Counted from the stretch's first letter, positions 1-11,470 are shown. The stretch is DNA of 64,000 nt from Rheum nobile (GCA_027886185.1 WOAB01000893.1:3968001-4032000); one strand, 5' to 3'. Numbers and translations: made by a program. Notes: generated by a model not told the origin, from the letters alone.

Positions 1-543
1 GCCAACTAGCTAATCAAAGAAAAACCACTACCTTCAAGCTTCTCGCTTGAGAGGATTTTGAAGTGTCTACTTGTCTTATTGATTTCTTGTTCGATTACAC
101 TTGTAGCATGGACTCCAAACCCTAGAATACCCTCCTAAGTTTGAATCACTTCTACAACGATGAATCCGAACTCAACCCTCAAAGACTCACAAACAACTTC
201 ACTCTCTTTTCTTCTCAGTCAATCTCTCTCAGTTCGCCGTCGTCTCTCGTCGTACATAGAAATGAATCCACACTCCTATTAAATACAACACGACTAAACC
301 CTAATCGTAACAAGATAAAATCTTTCTAAACTTGGTAACAAGAAGATCTAAAATTGTTTGGAAGAATAATATCTTAACCGCTTACATTATCTAAGGAAAG
401 AATTCCAAAGATAATATAATCGGCTGAAGATAATAATCTTCTCTCTCCAAATATCTTATCTTAGGGAAGATTTCCTAAGATAAAACATTCGGATTTCTCT
501 CTCCACATCTTCTCTTTGGCGAGATCCTTCCAGCCGAAATCTC
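1..543. other. Unassigned sequence, probably decayed copia interior
   Basis: No gene or RNA is recognised. The stretch lies on the element-internal side of the copia LTR at 1019-1275 and next to the gag relic, so it may be more of the same decayed element, but no further copia motif can be read in any frame. Short open frames on both strands are unsupported. Confidence 0.3.
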
Positions 544-919
544 TTATCCTTGACCGCGTGATCTTCCATGATTGTTTCCATAATCTTCACGCTGGATATC
601 TTCCTTCCATTCACAGCTTGAACGTTGTTCGTATTTGATGTTCCTTGAGAGGTAACAAAGCATGTGGAGAACGCTTTGTTCCCTCTGCAATCCTTTGCTG
701 CAATGGTTCCCTGTGACAACTGTCTTGTTCCTGAAACACTTAGTTACCAGATTAGTTGAATGTTTGTTACCATCAAAACCTAAGGAATTCAACATTTCAT
801 TCCCCAAAATTTTGTCCATCAAAGACATCAGGAACTAGTGAGAGACCAGGATGGTCACTCAACTATAAATAAAATGGGTCGTTATGGTTGTTTTCACTCT
901 AAACTTTAGTATCCACCAT
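544..919 (-). pseudogene. Ty1/copia gag relic
   Basis: Read on the minus strand from an ATG at 919, the translation contains DPFYL followed shortly by LSDHPGLSLV and then FDGQNF. This is the conserved N-terminal signature of plant copia gag proteins, which usually begin with NP(Y/F)xLHPSDHPG and then a DGxNYxxW stretch. Stop codons interrupt the frame within the first 40 codons and the middle of gag cannot be followed, so the gene is dead. Distal frames down to about 544 stay open but match nothing I recognise. The position just inside a minus-strand LTR and primer-binding site (1007-1018) fits the 5' end of the internal region of an old copia copy. Confidence 0.7.
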
Positions 920-1006
920 AGCTGACAAGGGGAAAAGAAGAAACAGAGAAAAAAGAAGCAACGAAGAACAAACTTCAAGCAAATATCAGGATCTGTAACC
1001 TAAAAA

Positions 1007-1018
1007 GCTCTGATACCA
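1007..1018 (-). other. Primer-binding site of minus-strand copia
   Basis: The minus strand reads TGGTATCAGAGC, complementary to the 3' end of plant initiator methionine tRNA, directly beside the LTR that ends at 1019. This fixes the orientation of the element. Confidence 0.85.
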
Positions 1019-1275
1019 TGTTGTAAATGTGCGGAAGGATTCATTGAAAACAATCCGCCATGGAAAAGCTTGACAGAAAGGTTTTGAGAAGAAGACAAAA
1101 AGGGAGCAAAGGCAAATCGAAATTCAGAAGTTTGTTTTGAAAATATTCTTCGTGACAGAGAATAATTACAGAGGAGGCATTATATAGCCTCAGCTAGCTA
1201 TCATGTGTACAACACGTGATCATGCTCAAAACATAAAGTCTAATGTGACATATGTAAATGTGACATATTCTAACA
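1019..1275 (-). repeat. Copia LTR (5' LTR of minus-strand relic)
   Basis: In element orientation it starts TGTTAGAATATG at 1275 and ends in ACAACA at 1019, so it has the TG..CA ends and short inverted TGTTR/YAACA termini of plant copia LTRs. The primer-binding site abuts it. It is 257 bp long. No second copy was found in the window, so the element is incomplete. Confidence 0.8.
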
Positions 1276-1896
1276 CTCGAAGGGCATAATCTGAACCGAG
1301 AACAGGTCAAGATACAGGGAGAAGGTTCACGAAATTCTGGTCCTAAGGCGACAACTAGCGGTTAGGCGAATCCAAACACCCACCTAACGGCGGATCCCTC
1401 GCCGAACTACCTGGACGTGGACTAGACCTAATCGACTAGTCATGAAGGAAGGCTCCAAGGCAACTTTTTGGTGGTGTCGGCAGCAGACATACGAGTCCTA
1501 TATTGAAGAGGATGAAATTGCGAGAATAATTTCATCATTGGATATTATCCGATTTCTTTTCCATAGTTGAGAGCTCGGAAAGCATATCCAAATGTGACTG
1601 AAACGGCTCCATGACGTATAAAAACCAAAAGAACCTCACTTTTTTTTATCAAATCTCCGAATCAAGATCTATTCTTCCCCTCCCAACCAAGCACCAACCA
1701 AATATATAAATTAGAATAACCGAAAACAATTGTTGTAGTCAATAGTGCACTACTTCTTCATGAAATCTCAACAACACAAAACCGATCACCCTTGCAAATC
1801 ACTCGTGGGGATCGGCGCAAACGAACAAGTAGTGCTTACCATTTCGTGACTGTCAGAATTGGAATCTCGTCATCGTCCTCGTTTCCCACAGACGAC
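1276..1896. other. Unassigned intergenic sequence
   Basis: No gene recognised. The minus strand around 1480-1630 has a short open stretch starting at an ATG near 1614 that soon reaches a stop; it may be an exon relic but no family could be assigned. Confidence 0.3.
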
Positions 1897-2357
1897 ACCA
1901 ATTGTAGTAGCATAAATTTGTACCACAATAAATCGTTGATGACAGCGACGAGAACCTGCAACTCCGACGAACGTCGATCTTTCAAATCCTTTTTTCGGTG
2001 CCTTGCAAATGCAGAAAAAGGCTGAAGGCGGGGGCTTGTCCCCCATTTTTAGTTTTGGTAAAGGAGAAAATTTAATGAATGAGCCCATATGAGATACAAG
2101 CTTGATGACTTATTTCCAAGTATAAAAGGAACATGAGAGGTATTCATAAACCCTAGCTTTCATCAATTTCTCTATCTCGGATTTGACTTGAGCGTTGGTG
2201 GTGAAACGGGGGACAAGCCTCGCCTTCGGCCTTTTTTTGCATTTGCAGGACACCGAAAAAGTGATATGAAAGATCGACATTCGTCGGAGTTGTAGGTTCT
2301 CGCCACCGTCATCAACGATTTATTATGGTACAAATTTATGCTACCACATATTTATTG
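1897..2357. repeat. Long inverted repeat (foldback)
   Basis: Arms 1907-2044 and 2208-2344 are reverse complements over about 137 bp with roughly 10-15 differences. Matching, in weaker form, continues outward to about 1897 and 2357. The loop is 163 bp (2045-2207). Shared landmarks are GTAGCATAAATTTGTACCA at the outer end and GGGGGACAAGC at the inner end. No terminal motif or target duplication was found. Transcription through it would give a long imperfect hairpin. Confidence 0.85.
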
Positions 2358-3089
2358 GTGAGTTACGAGATATATATGTTATCAAAAGTTGTACATATTG
2401 ATTGTAATAACCCTCCTTATACCATAGGGTATTATTGTAATTTCTATTTTAAGGATAATAATAAAGTTTATGACATTTATTTTATTATTTTTGAAAGAAG
2501 AATTATTTAAACCTACATTAACTTAAGTGAAAAATTATGATTGGAATAATTTTTGTACAAATTATCAAAAGGTTACATTAATATAGTATGAAATTTGATT
2601 AATAAATGAAGTGATGGATATAAAATAGAGTGTGAAAAGCTTTATATGGTTGTTGTAATTAAATAAGGATAAATTTTTCACAAATTGGAAAGTTGGAAAA
2701 AAAAACACAAATAACCCAAAAGAGGGAGAGGTCGTGTGTAAATGTTGAAAAATGGGATGAATTCAATATATTTTCCCATTGTTTTTCTCCGGTTAGGGTT
2801 CATCACAAATCTATCAAATTGAGGCGTTTATCCTCCAAATCTATCTATTTCGGCGAATTTGGGGGTTTAATCATGAAGTAAAATTACAAAGCCCTAAATT
2901 TACCGGGTTGATTAGTCCAAGTTTCGTTCGGATTTATCCAAAGAAACAAACTAAGCTATGTTTTTCTATCCATTAAGGAATCTGAAGATTATATGCTAAT
3001 CTAATCAAATTAAGATTATGATTGGGTTGTTTGAGTATCCCACCATATCCTACTATCGATCCTTATCCCTTCCCCTATAAATTGAGCTT
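2358..3089. other. Unassigned AT-rich sequence
   Basis: No gene, element end or repeat recognised; short open frames only. Confidence 0.3.
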
Positions 3090-3260
3090 CAGGCCCTGTT
3101 TGGTATGCTGTCTGGAATCGGAATGGAATGAGAAATCGGAATGGAATAAGGAATCAGAATAAATCATTCCCGTAGTTTGGTGTTTGGTATGATGTCGGAA
3201 TGAACCATTCCTGTAATTTGTTGTTTGGTATGATGTCGGAATGAACATTCAAAAGAATCC
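3090..3260. mobile_element. One end of a TIR-type DNA transposon
   Basis: CAGGCCCTGTTTGGTATG at 3090 resembles the terminal inverted repeats of plant hAT/PIF-type MITEs. It is followed by GGAATGGAAT-rich sequence and two direct copies of a ~50-bp unit containing GTTTGGTATGATGTCGGAAT (about 3185 and 3230). The inverted partner end is not seen within the next kilobase, so the element is truncated or rearranged. Superfamily uncertain. Confidence 0.5.
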
Positions 3261-3598
3261 ATCACTACACATCATTTTACACAAAATATCAGGATTATAA
3301 GTGCAATACACAGTATTAACTTGCAAATTAATGGACTTGAAAACAAGTCCATTATAGTGTTACAATATGCAAGTGAGAAAATTCAGTCATTTACCAAGTG
3401 GATTGAATAATTAATTGCCAAATTGGCTAATTCCTACATGATATTGCACCACATAATATATGAATAAGTATTGTAGCACTAAATTATATAATGAATGTCA
3501 AAGATTTAGCAAAGTCCTGCCAGATTTAGGTCAACACAGGAATGGTGAAGCTTAAAATGGAGGAGTCTGTTTGTTTTGTCCAGACTCCAACGCCAATC
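3261..3598. other. Unassigned sequence
   Basis: AT-rich DNA between a truncated DNA transposon end and a GC-rich tandem repeat; nothing recognised. Confidence 0.3.
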
Positions 3599-3718
3599 AG
3601 CGGACGAAGGGCGATCGGCGGGAAGCGGCGGAGGACGACGGTCAGCGGACGAAGGGCGACCGGCGGGAAGCAGCGGAGGACGACGACCAGCCGACGAAGG
3701 ACGACCGGCGGGAAGAGT
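3599..3718 (+). repeat. 45-bp GC-rich tandem repeat
   Basis: The unit is AGCGGACGAAGGGCGA plus 29 bp and occurs at 3599, 3644 and (partly, diverged) 3689. A period divisible by three keeps all frames open, which explains overlapping short open frames here. They encode Arg/Gly/Asp-rich repeats and are not supported as genes. Confidence 0.75.
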
Positions 3719-3837
3719 TCTGCTGCTGGTGGGTCTCGCTAGCAGTGGATGAAGGAGGAAGGAAGGAGGCGGACAAACTTTCAGAAAAAAGAAGAACGGT
3801 TTTTTTTATTTGGAAATGGGTGATCCCCTAGGTTTTT

Positions 3838-4202
3838 TGGAGGAATCCAGTGCCGAAGCCGAATATCGGGCCATTGCTAATGCAATTGCCGAGAGCTATT
3901 GGCTGAGATCTCTCCTGCAGGAACTCCATTGTCCAACTTCAAAGGCTCCAATCATCTTTTGTGACAATATCAGTGTTGTATATATGTCATCCAATCCGGT
4001 TCAACATCAGCGTACCAAACATATTGAGATCGACATACACTTCGTCCGGGAGAAGGTCACTTTAGGGCAAGCTCGAGTGCTTCATGTTCCCACCACGAGC
4101 CAGTTTGCGGACATTCTTATCAAAGGGTTGCCTAGTCCACTTTTCTTAGACTTTCGTTCCAGCCTCTGCATTCGGGAACCTCATGTTTCGACTGCGGGGG
4201 AC
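3838..4202 (+). pseudogene. Copia RNase H domain, 3' end of pol (truncated)
   Basis: The frame reads SSAEAEYRAIANAIAE, then ELHCP, then FCDNISVVYMSSNPV, then QRTKHIEIDIHFVREKV and the closing TSQFADILIKGLP. This is the C-terminal RNase H region of plant copia polyproteins in canonical order, and the last ~120 codons of pol are open. Everything upstream of the RNase H is missing; the sequence joins unrelated DNA at about 3838. A polypurine stretch (GCGGGGGA, 4194-4201) and an LTR follow directly, as expected for the 3' end of a copia element. Confidence 0.85.
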
Positions 4203-4345
4203 TGTTAGAATTAAGTGTTATTTCCTTTATTATTTATTGTATTTACTTTTATTGTAGAGACAAGTCTCTCCCTTTGTAACTCTATATAAGCTTATCAATT
4301 CCTCTCCAAATTCTCATCCAAATCCACAAAAACCTCCGCTCCTCT
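4203..4345 (+). repeat. Start of copia 3' LTR (right boundary uncertain)
   Basis: Begins TGTTAGAATTAAG immediately after the polypurine tract of the RNase H fragment. It carries a TATA-like CTCTATATAAGC near 4281. No matching CA end with a repeated flank could be fixed, so the right limit is approximate. Confidence 0.65.
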
Positions 4346-4944
4346 TTTTTTTTCCGCAACCATTGTTGAACAGTTCTCCCGCCACCGGGTGCCTTCCTTC
4401 GCCGCCACCAGTCATCCACGGTGAAAGCCCACAATCCCACGAGTCCATAGCCATCAGTCCCATTTGATTTGTTTCACGAACGAGCCTCTCAAACCCAAAC
4501 GAGTTTGTGCTTCGTTTTACGTTTAAGCTGGCTGTTGTGCACTGTTGATAGCCATCTCCGAGCCGATCTGTTGAAGTTGCGAGCCACCAGATCGCACCGT
4601 CATCGCCCTTGCGCAACCATCGAACCAGCACTAAGCCATAACTGTACCCGGTGAGCTTGGGCTGAGCCAGTGCATTGTAGCGTACATGTCCGGTTCATGC
4701 CATTGTTAATTTGGGTTTAAGTATGATTAAACCTTAACCATAATTTAATAGGCTAATATCACTGATTTTGGATAAAAACGTAATGTTCACATTATAATTA
4801 GATGATACATATATAATTTGTTAATTAGATGTTACAAATAAATTAATCAAATTAAATTATTTGTAGTATGATTTATTTGTGATATGTGACTAGGGGTTTA
4901 AAGGCATCACTTAATTATTTAAATATATTAAGTTAAGGTTGACG
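4346..4944. other. Unassigned sequence
   Basis: Possibly more LTR sequence at the start, then AT-rich DNA; nothing recognised. It ends at the 8-bp target duplication of the next element. Confidence 0.3.
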
Positions 4945-4952
4945 ATTGATAT

Positions 4953-5356
4953 TAGGGCTCTTCAAAAATGGACCGGACCGGAAATGATCGGATCGGATCG
5001 GTGAAAATACGGTCCGGTCTCCGGTCCAGATAATTTCCTTAATCCGGTCCAGTCTGGTCCAAACCCGGAAAAAAACCGGTCCGGACCGGTGGACCGGATT
5101 TTTTAAATTTTTTTTTTTTTATTTATTTATATGTTTTTTGGGAGATTTATATGTATTTTTTATAGATATTTTTTTTAATTTAATAAGTTAGGAGTATATA
5201 TGTTTTTTAGATATTTTTTTTAGATATTTTTTTTATAGATTTTAAATAAGAATTTAATTTTTTATATTTTTTTAAATAAAATCCAGTCCTGGACCGGACC
5301 GAAACTGGACCGGACCGGACCGAATAGGTCCGGTCCGGACCGGATGAACACCCCTA
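4953..5356. mobile_element. Non-autonomous hAT element (404-bp MITE)
   Basis: An 8-bp direct repeat ATTGATAT flanks it exactly (4945-4952 and 5357-5364), the target-site length of hAT transposons. The ends are inverted: TAGGGCTCTTCA on the left and, reverse-complemented, TAGGGGTGTTCA on the right. Both subterminal regions are packed with GGACCGG/CCGGTCC, while the middle is T-rich. It has no coding capacity. It shares the TAGGG terminus with the two other hAT elements in this window but has different subterminal motifs. Confidence 0.9.
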
Positions 5357-5716
5357 ATTGATATATTTGATTGTAATCAATTCAAGGGTTAAACGATATG
5401 AACCTCATTCAATTTCCCGTTTCAAAATAAATTATCTAACTATGATTTAGTTTGTGTAAATTGGGTACATCTCAGAATCACATCAGGAATTGGAATCAAA
5501 CCAAGAATCAAGCGCGTTGACTAGAACCGACCTCCGTTCATACGCCAACTCATTGTGATACCGAACTAAGGCAAGTGGTGGTTCGCTCTTGCTTTTTTTC
5601 ATAGTTTTCTTAATTGATAATTAATCAATTTTTATAAATTGTTGGAATAAATATTGTCATATTATGTTTTCGAAACTTATATGTTATGATAAAATGTGAA
5701 ATTATATACTTAGGAT

Positions 5717-8421
5717 TGTAACACCCCCAATTTACACCGGAGATATGACATGCTAGTGACCTCAGACTTTACCGTCCAAAGTCACCCCATGCTTTTCCAG
5801 AACAGACATGCTTAAATACATACACAATTTACATATTAATTGAAAGATTAAACAGCGGAAGACTTTAAATAGCCAACTTATAACATGGCTTAAATTATGA
5901 AGATATATCAAGGTAACACTTAACAACTTAAATACTGACTTTAAATCTTCGTCTGCAAGCTTCTTATCCTTCAATAGGTTACTTAAACTCCGGGAATCAA
6001 CTCCTGATGTGCCGAATCGAACGGATGACACCAGCCCACATGCAGAGAACAAAGTTCGTGGGTTAGTCTACTGAATAGACTAGCAAGGGTACAAAGCAGA
6101 GTGGTTCGAGTGATCGTGACCGTTTACTATCATTGTCCATTGAATAAAAACCGAAGGAACGATATATAACCCAGCACTTTCACGGAATGATTTAACAAAT
6201 AGATATGCACTGAAGAGAAGACTCCAACTGAAATGAGCCTTATAGGAAATTATGACAACTGCTAGGGAACATTAAAGTTACACACACAAATGATTTAAAA
6301 GTTGACCGAGATGCTTCAGTTCACAACCAACCTCATCGCATACAGCGAATCCAGATTGAAAAGAGAACGTACTATGATCAAAGTCGAGACGAGTTTTCCT
6401 AGCTGCACTATAACTTAGCTGCACTACTCGCCGAAGGTTTATTAATCATGTGCACTCGGGCACATATCTTATTTAATTACCAACCACACTTTACTGAAAC
6501 ACGTTAATGTTATTAAGAGCGGCACAAAGCTTAAATCTCAGGGTGACAATCATGTCGACCCAAATTAACACAACACACAAACACACACACGCACACGCAC
6601 ACACGAGGCTTAATATTATTCCGAGTAACAGCGGAAGTTATTATTACACAGGGTGATCTTACGTTCACCCAGATTGCACTGCCACAGTGCTTACACTTTA
6701 ATTTACAGGGTGACAGTACGTCCACCCTAATTGCACTAGCTAAGTGCTTAATACACGGGACTGCAATTATGCTCATCCAATGGCGCTTGCAAGGCGCTTA
6801 AAACACTTCAGATCCTTAACGGTGGATAAGAAGCATAGGTCATGACCCTTAAATTATTATCCAAAAATTAACCCGAGGAGTATTACGATTTAAAGAAACG
6901 ACAAATCCTTACTTGGATTAGCGTTCCTACGAACATTAAGTTATAAAGAAACGACTAATCCTTACTTGGATTAGCGTTCCTACGAACACTCGTGTTAACT
7001 AAACAGTCTAACACAACAATTATTCACATTAAAGCCATCCATGCAATCAACTTAAACATAGAGATAATAGAAACGGCTAATCCTTACTTGGATTAGTTTT
7101 CCTATTAACCCACATGCTATTCTAGCATTAAGATTAAATTCACAACAATACCATCACGGTAATTTTCACATATAATAGCGTTGTTCTAACAGATATACAA
7201 CCTATCATAACATTACTTTAATCACGTTTATTTATGAAATTAGTTCCCAAGCAAAACAACAGTTCACTCCAATTTAATTAACAATTAAATAATTGATAAT
7301 TAATGAAACATGGAATGATTAAGCAAGAGCGAACCGCCACTTGCCTTAATCCGCAGAGTTGGAACAAGCCTAACGACGACGTAATTCCGGGCTCGACACG
7401 GGTATAGCTCCGACAGCACAACAACCTCCGAGTCGACCCATAAGAGAAACCCTAAGTTAGATTCGACATAAACTAGTACGAATCTAAGGAAAGACGAAAG
7501 AAATCGAAAGAAACAACGCCTCGACGACGACTACCAAAGCCAAAAGCCAAATAGGCATTCTGGGCTCTGGCGGTGGTCGCCGTTCTTGGCGGCGGTCGCC
7601 GCAGTTCATCACGGCGGGCGCCGTAAAGAACACGGCGGTCGCCGTGAAGAACTCCGACGACAGAAACGGCGAGAAAACTCACCCAAAACACGAGCGACTC
7701 GGCCTCCTTTGACTTGCTTTGGTTTCTAACCACCAAGGGCTACCAAAAGCTTCACAAAAGGCACACTGGAACACCACCAAACGACACCGGCGAAAGCTCC
7801 AGAATCCGGCGAGGCAAGAACTCCGGCGAGGCACAATTTCGGGAGAGTTTGGGCTATGGAATGAGCTCCAATCCGACCTCCAAGCCTCTCCTTAAATAGC
7901 CAAGCAAAGGAGACACCATGATGGCCCTAGGACGAGACGCCACAAGCCTACTTCGGCGCTGCCAGAGGCTCGCTAGCGACCATCGGGCAAAGACCTCCGG
8001 ACAACGACGGCTGGCGCCGCGGAGAGCAAAGGTCGCCGCCTCACAAATTGCCTATGGCGGGCGAATTACGGCGGGCGCCGTACTGCACGGCGGTCGCCGC
8101 CACTAGGCCTGGCGCCCAGCTAGGAAGACGACCACGCCAGTCCTCGAGCCTGGCGACGGCGGTCGCCGCCTCTATTGCTTCGTCTGATCTTGACTTTTGG
8201 GACGACTCGGCTTAACTCAGGATAAAAATAATCGTACACGAACGAGTATTAAAATCCAAAGTACGCCGTCTGTATTTTATTTCACTGAGAAAAATATTAC
8301 AGAGATAGAGCACATTATAGAATGTCTCAAACTATCTGAATTAAATCCGACGTACGAAACGGGTACTCGGGAAAATTTCCAAAATTCCCAAAATAACCTT
8401 ACAGAATTACGGGGTATCACA
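5717..8421 (-). repeat. Solo gypsy LTR (2705 bp)
   Basis: It runs from TGTAACACCC to GGGGTATCACA and is flanked by the 5-bp direct repeat AGGAT (5712-5716 and 8422-8426). No internal region is attached, so it is a solo LTR left by LTR-LTR recombination. It is in minus orientation. Its reverse complement shares long blocks with the Tekay LTRs at 41785 and 50498, for example GCACATCAG, CGGATGACACCAGCCCACATG (read on plus) and CTAGCAAGGGTAC. It contains a (CA)n stretch near 6575-6605 and a GC-rich palindromic block at 7570-8170. Confidence 0.9.
7565..8170. repeat. GC-rich palindromic block inside the solo LTR
   Basis: GGCGGTCGCCG and close variants (GGCGGGCGCCGT, CGGCGGTCGCCGTG) recur about eight times in two clusters, near 7569-7655 and 8055-8172, in a region otherwise of ordinary composition. 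Each motif is itself nearly palindromic. Confidence 0.75.
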
Positions 8422-8426
8422 AGGAT

Positions 8427-8999
8427 GTATATACTGCTAGAAACTACACTTGTGAATATATTAGTACCGTAAGGTGATAGTTGGACTTGGTGTGAATTTG
8501 GTGTGGACTTATATGTGCAGTTAGCACGAGTATTTGTAGAAACAATATGTACCTTGTGAGGTTTAGTTGTTTCTTTATAATGGTATTATGAAGATTTTGC
8601 CCTAATACTTTTGGTTATGACCGTATCCTTATTTGATTATAAGTGATGGTGCATTTAGCTTGTCATTTATGTGGATTATAAGCTTTAACGTAAATGCACA
8701 TTTTAGAAATATAGGACATGTGCTTTTATGCACATAAAAAAACATGATGAGAAATACAACGTAAAAACCACTCTTGCTCATGTCTAAGTAAGTCCTCTCT
8801 CCAATCTAAATTTGCACATCACACATGCGGTAAGGTTGGTTCGGGACCCAATTAGTCAAATGAGGCTTTTCGAAATTATGGTGTATAACTATAAACATTC
8901 CCAAAAAATACATATAATTTCGATAAGTCGACTCAATCTCATTGGAGACTTCTCTTGGTGCATACCTCTTCTTATGTTTCGGTAGAAGTATCATGTTTA
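8427..8999 (+). repeat. Left part of a decayed gypsy LTR
   Basis: Only the last part (GGTAGAAGTAT near 8981) clearly matches the Tekay LTR (AGTAGAAGTATGG, 43751), and it continues beyond the inserted hAT element at 10107. The left limit is not defined; 8427-8930 shows no recognisable gene. Confidence 0.45.
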
Positions 9000-9007
9000 C
9001 CTATTGG

Positions 9008-10098
9008 TAGGGGTGGGCATGGGCAGTTAACCGAGATCTCGGTTAACCGGTCTTCGGTTAACCGATGTTTCAGTTAGTAGTTTTCTAATACCATTAACCA
9101 TACCGTTAACCGAACATCAATTAACCGGAATTTCGGTACGGTTAATCGGTTAACCATAAGACTAAAATAATTGAAAACAACTTTGAAAATACTTTAAGAT
9201 GTTGTTTTACTGGTATTTTTTCACTTAATTTTCTTGATTAGTGGCGTTAATTTTCATGATTAGTGACGTTAGTAGGTAAGAGCAAATATGAGGACTCTAT
9301 AAGCGAATGAGTTAGACAATTTAAGATAATTCATGCTAAGTGATTCATGACTAAACGATTACAAATAATCCAAATTGACATTACAAGTAATTCAACAATT
9401 ATCATACATACAAATTGGATAAGTTATTTATTATGACTTCAGAGCGCACATCAATTTACTACTTCATTACATTAAACATTCTATTCTAGAGATATTTTTC
9501 CACGTGTCGATGTAAGGCTACACTTTTTAACAACTTTTACAATAGATTAAGACAACTTAGTTTTATACAACTTTATAACACTCATTTTCATAATATGATG
9601 TTCAGAAGGATGGAAAAGTCCATATATAACTATATAATTAAGAGTCATTACAAAGAACAATTAGTTATTCGTAGTTTTTATTACACATAAGATATGTAGA
9701 TGCATGATAGGGAGTTTTGGAATGCCTCCAAGATAATCTCGTAGTAAATATGTTAAAATAGAGTTAATCTCTTGTAAACCAAATTCATGCATGTATAGAG
9801 AGAGAGGGAGAATTGAACTAATTAATCATTTGTCACATGTAACATCTAAATGAGTCTCCAACTACTAGACTAGCTTAATAAAGTCTTTCCATTGCTAAAA
9901 ACATATTATTCATATGTTAGGTTAGTCGGTTAACCAAGTGTGAAAATATTACTAACCGTAACCATACCAAAAAAACCGTAATTTTATTCGGTCGGTTAAT
10001 TGTACCAAACTTTCGGTAAACGTTCGGTACGGTTAACCGCAAAAAGGGTCGGTTTTTTGGAACGGTTTTTCGGTTTCGGTTTTTCATGTCCACCCCTA
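9008..10098. mobile_element. Non-autonomous hAT element (1091 bp)
   Basis: It is flanked by the 8-bp direct repeat CCTATTGG (9000-9007 and 10099-10106). The ends are inverted: TAGGGGTGGGCATG left and TAGGGGTGGACATG (reverse-complemented) right. Subterminal zones at both ends are dense in CGGTTAACCG-type palindromes, plausible transposase-binding sites. The ~800-bp centre is AT-rich and has no coding frame, so it would depend on a transposase from elsewhere. It interrupts an older gypsy LTR. Confidence 0.9.
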
Positions 10099-10106
10099 CC
10101 TATTGG

Positions 10107-10604
10107 CTATCGGCTTTTATTCGAAATACGATGTTAGTGGCTAGATATGACTACATAGAACCTCTCATAGATACCATTGTTTAGTCTTTCATTAGACTAA
10201 CTAACCGCTTTTTTTCCTTGCATGGTTGACTGGTGTCATCCGTCCCATACGGCACATGAGGCAATTATTCTCAGGTGTGAAGAAGTGGATTCCCGACGTT
10301 GGTGGCAATTGATATTCTCGAGTGTTTTGTTTAATAAGGTTGAAGATCTTGAGTTAGATTATAAGTGTTCAAGATCTATTATGTAATTTTGGTATTTTTA
10401 ACAAGTCTTCCGCTATTATATTTTCGTAATATTGCAATTTATTTAAAGTACTATTTGCAAAACATTATCATGGAATTTTATAAAGTTTTATGCTTGGTTT
10501 ATATTTGTTTTTAATGTTCAATATTATAAGCCTTGAGTGACCTTAGATATGTGCTCTAAGATCATTGACGGTAATATTTTTCAATGTAATTTGTGGGTGT
10601 TACA
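10107..10604 (+). repeat. Right part of a decayed gypsy LTR
   Basis: Blocks shared with the Tekay LTRs occur in the same order: GTCTTTCATTAGACTAAC, then TGGTGTCATCCGT, GGCACAT, AAGTCTTCCGCTAT, and the terminus GTGGGTGTTACA ending at 10604. Plus orientation. It is much more diverged than the intact element, so it is an older copy of a related family. Confidence 0.7.
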
Positions 10605-11290
10605 TTGATATAATCCATGCAAATTCTCTTTATTCGTTGGTTAAAATAAAGTGGGTAGTTATTATATTGCAAATTAAAAAAAAAATTATAGTAGTTTATC
10701 TTAATGATTGCATTTCTTAATATTTGTATTAGAGTCTGAAATGACACTTAGAGCATCTTTATTAATGTGATTTTAGGGGGGCTTTTAGGTTTTTGGGATT
10801 AAAATAATACAACAAGAGCTAAAAGCCCTTGGAAGAGTCCTAAGAAAAGTGCATTTCTTGGGACCGACTTTTAGAAATGCAAAGGAGAGGAAATTATTTC
10901 TTTTTTCAGCTAGCGCCACATGTCATGCTGTGATTGGCGCCTACCCGTTCAATATTTTTTATAAAAAAATAATTTTTGAAAAAATACATGTTAAAAAAGT
11001 AAAAAATACCATAATTCCAATTATATTTTTCTCTATCTATAGACACCCATTATGGATATATTTGATAGATTTTTTTTTAATGTATTTTGAATATCATTAA
11101 GTGAAAATAAATCATTTTATTATTATTTTTGGTAGTTCAAAATAAAATAAATATTAATTTAATTTCTTTATATAAAAATGACATTATAAAGGATTTTATA
11201 ATTTTATATAATGAATTATATATATTAATAATTTAATATAAAAATGGTATATTGTAATCTAATATAAAGTTAAAAGCCCTATGGATAAAA
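10605..11290. other. AT-rich stretch with a possible MITE end
   Basis: GAGCATCTTTATTAATG near 10752 resembles the outer end of common plant MITEs, and AAAAGCCCT recurs in opposite arrangement near 11275. No convincing terminal inverted repeat or target duplication could be paired. No gene recognised. Confidence 0.35.
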
Positions 11291-11305
11291 TATGTGGGTC
11301 ATAAA

Positions 11306-11470
11306 AGGCCTCGAGGCCCATTTTCTCTGGGCTGGATAAGTCAATAAATCGGGGTTACCCGGACCCAAATATTCGAAACCATTGTGAATCATAAAAGTAT
11401 AAAACCGCCGAAAACTCCAAAACCCTAATAGCGGCGAAGAACCAACTTGAACTCTATATATCTTCATAAA
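11306..11470 (+). promoter_or_regulatory. Telo-box / site II promoter of the snoRNA locus
   Basis: Contains site II-type motifs AGGCCCA (11314-11320) and TGGGCT (11328-11333), a telo-box AAACCCTAA (11420-11428) and a TATA-like CTATATATC near 11453. In plants, site II plus telo-box is characteristic of promoters of ribosomal-protein and snoRNA genes. It lies 130-300 bp upstream of the first box C/D snoRNA on the same strand. The start of transcription cannot be read from sequence. Confidence 0.6.

Noticed and set aside
3542..3831. Two overlapping frames over the 45-bp tandem repeat
   Set aside because: A repeat period divisible by three keeps frames open by construction.
6565..6606. (CA)n tract
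   Set aside because: Ordinary microsatellite inside the solo LTR; no function inferred.
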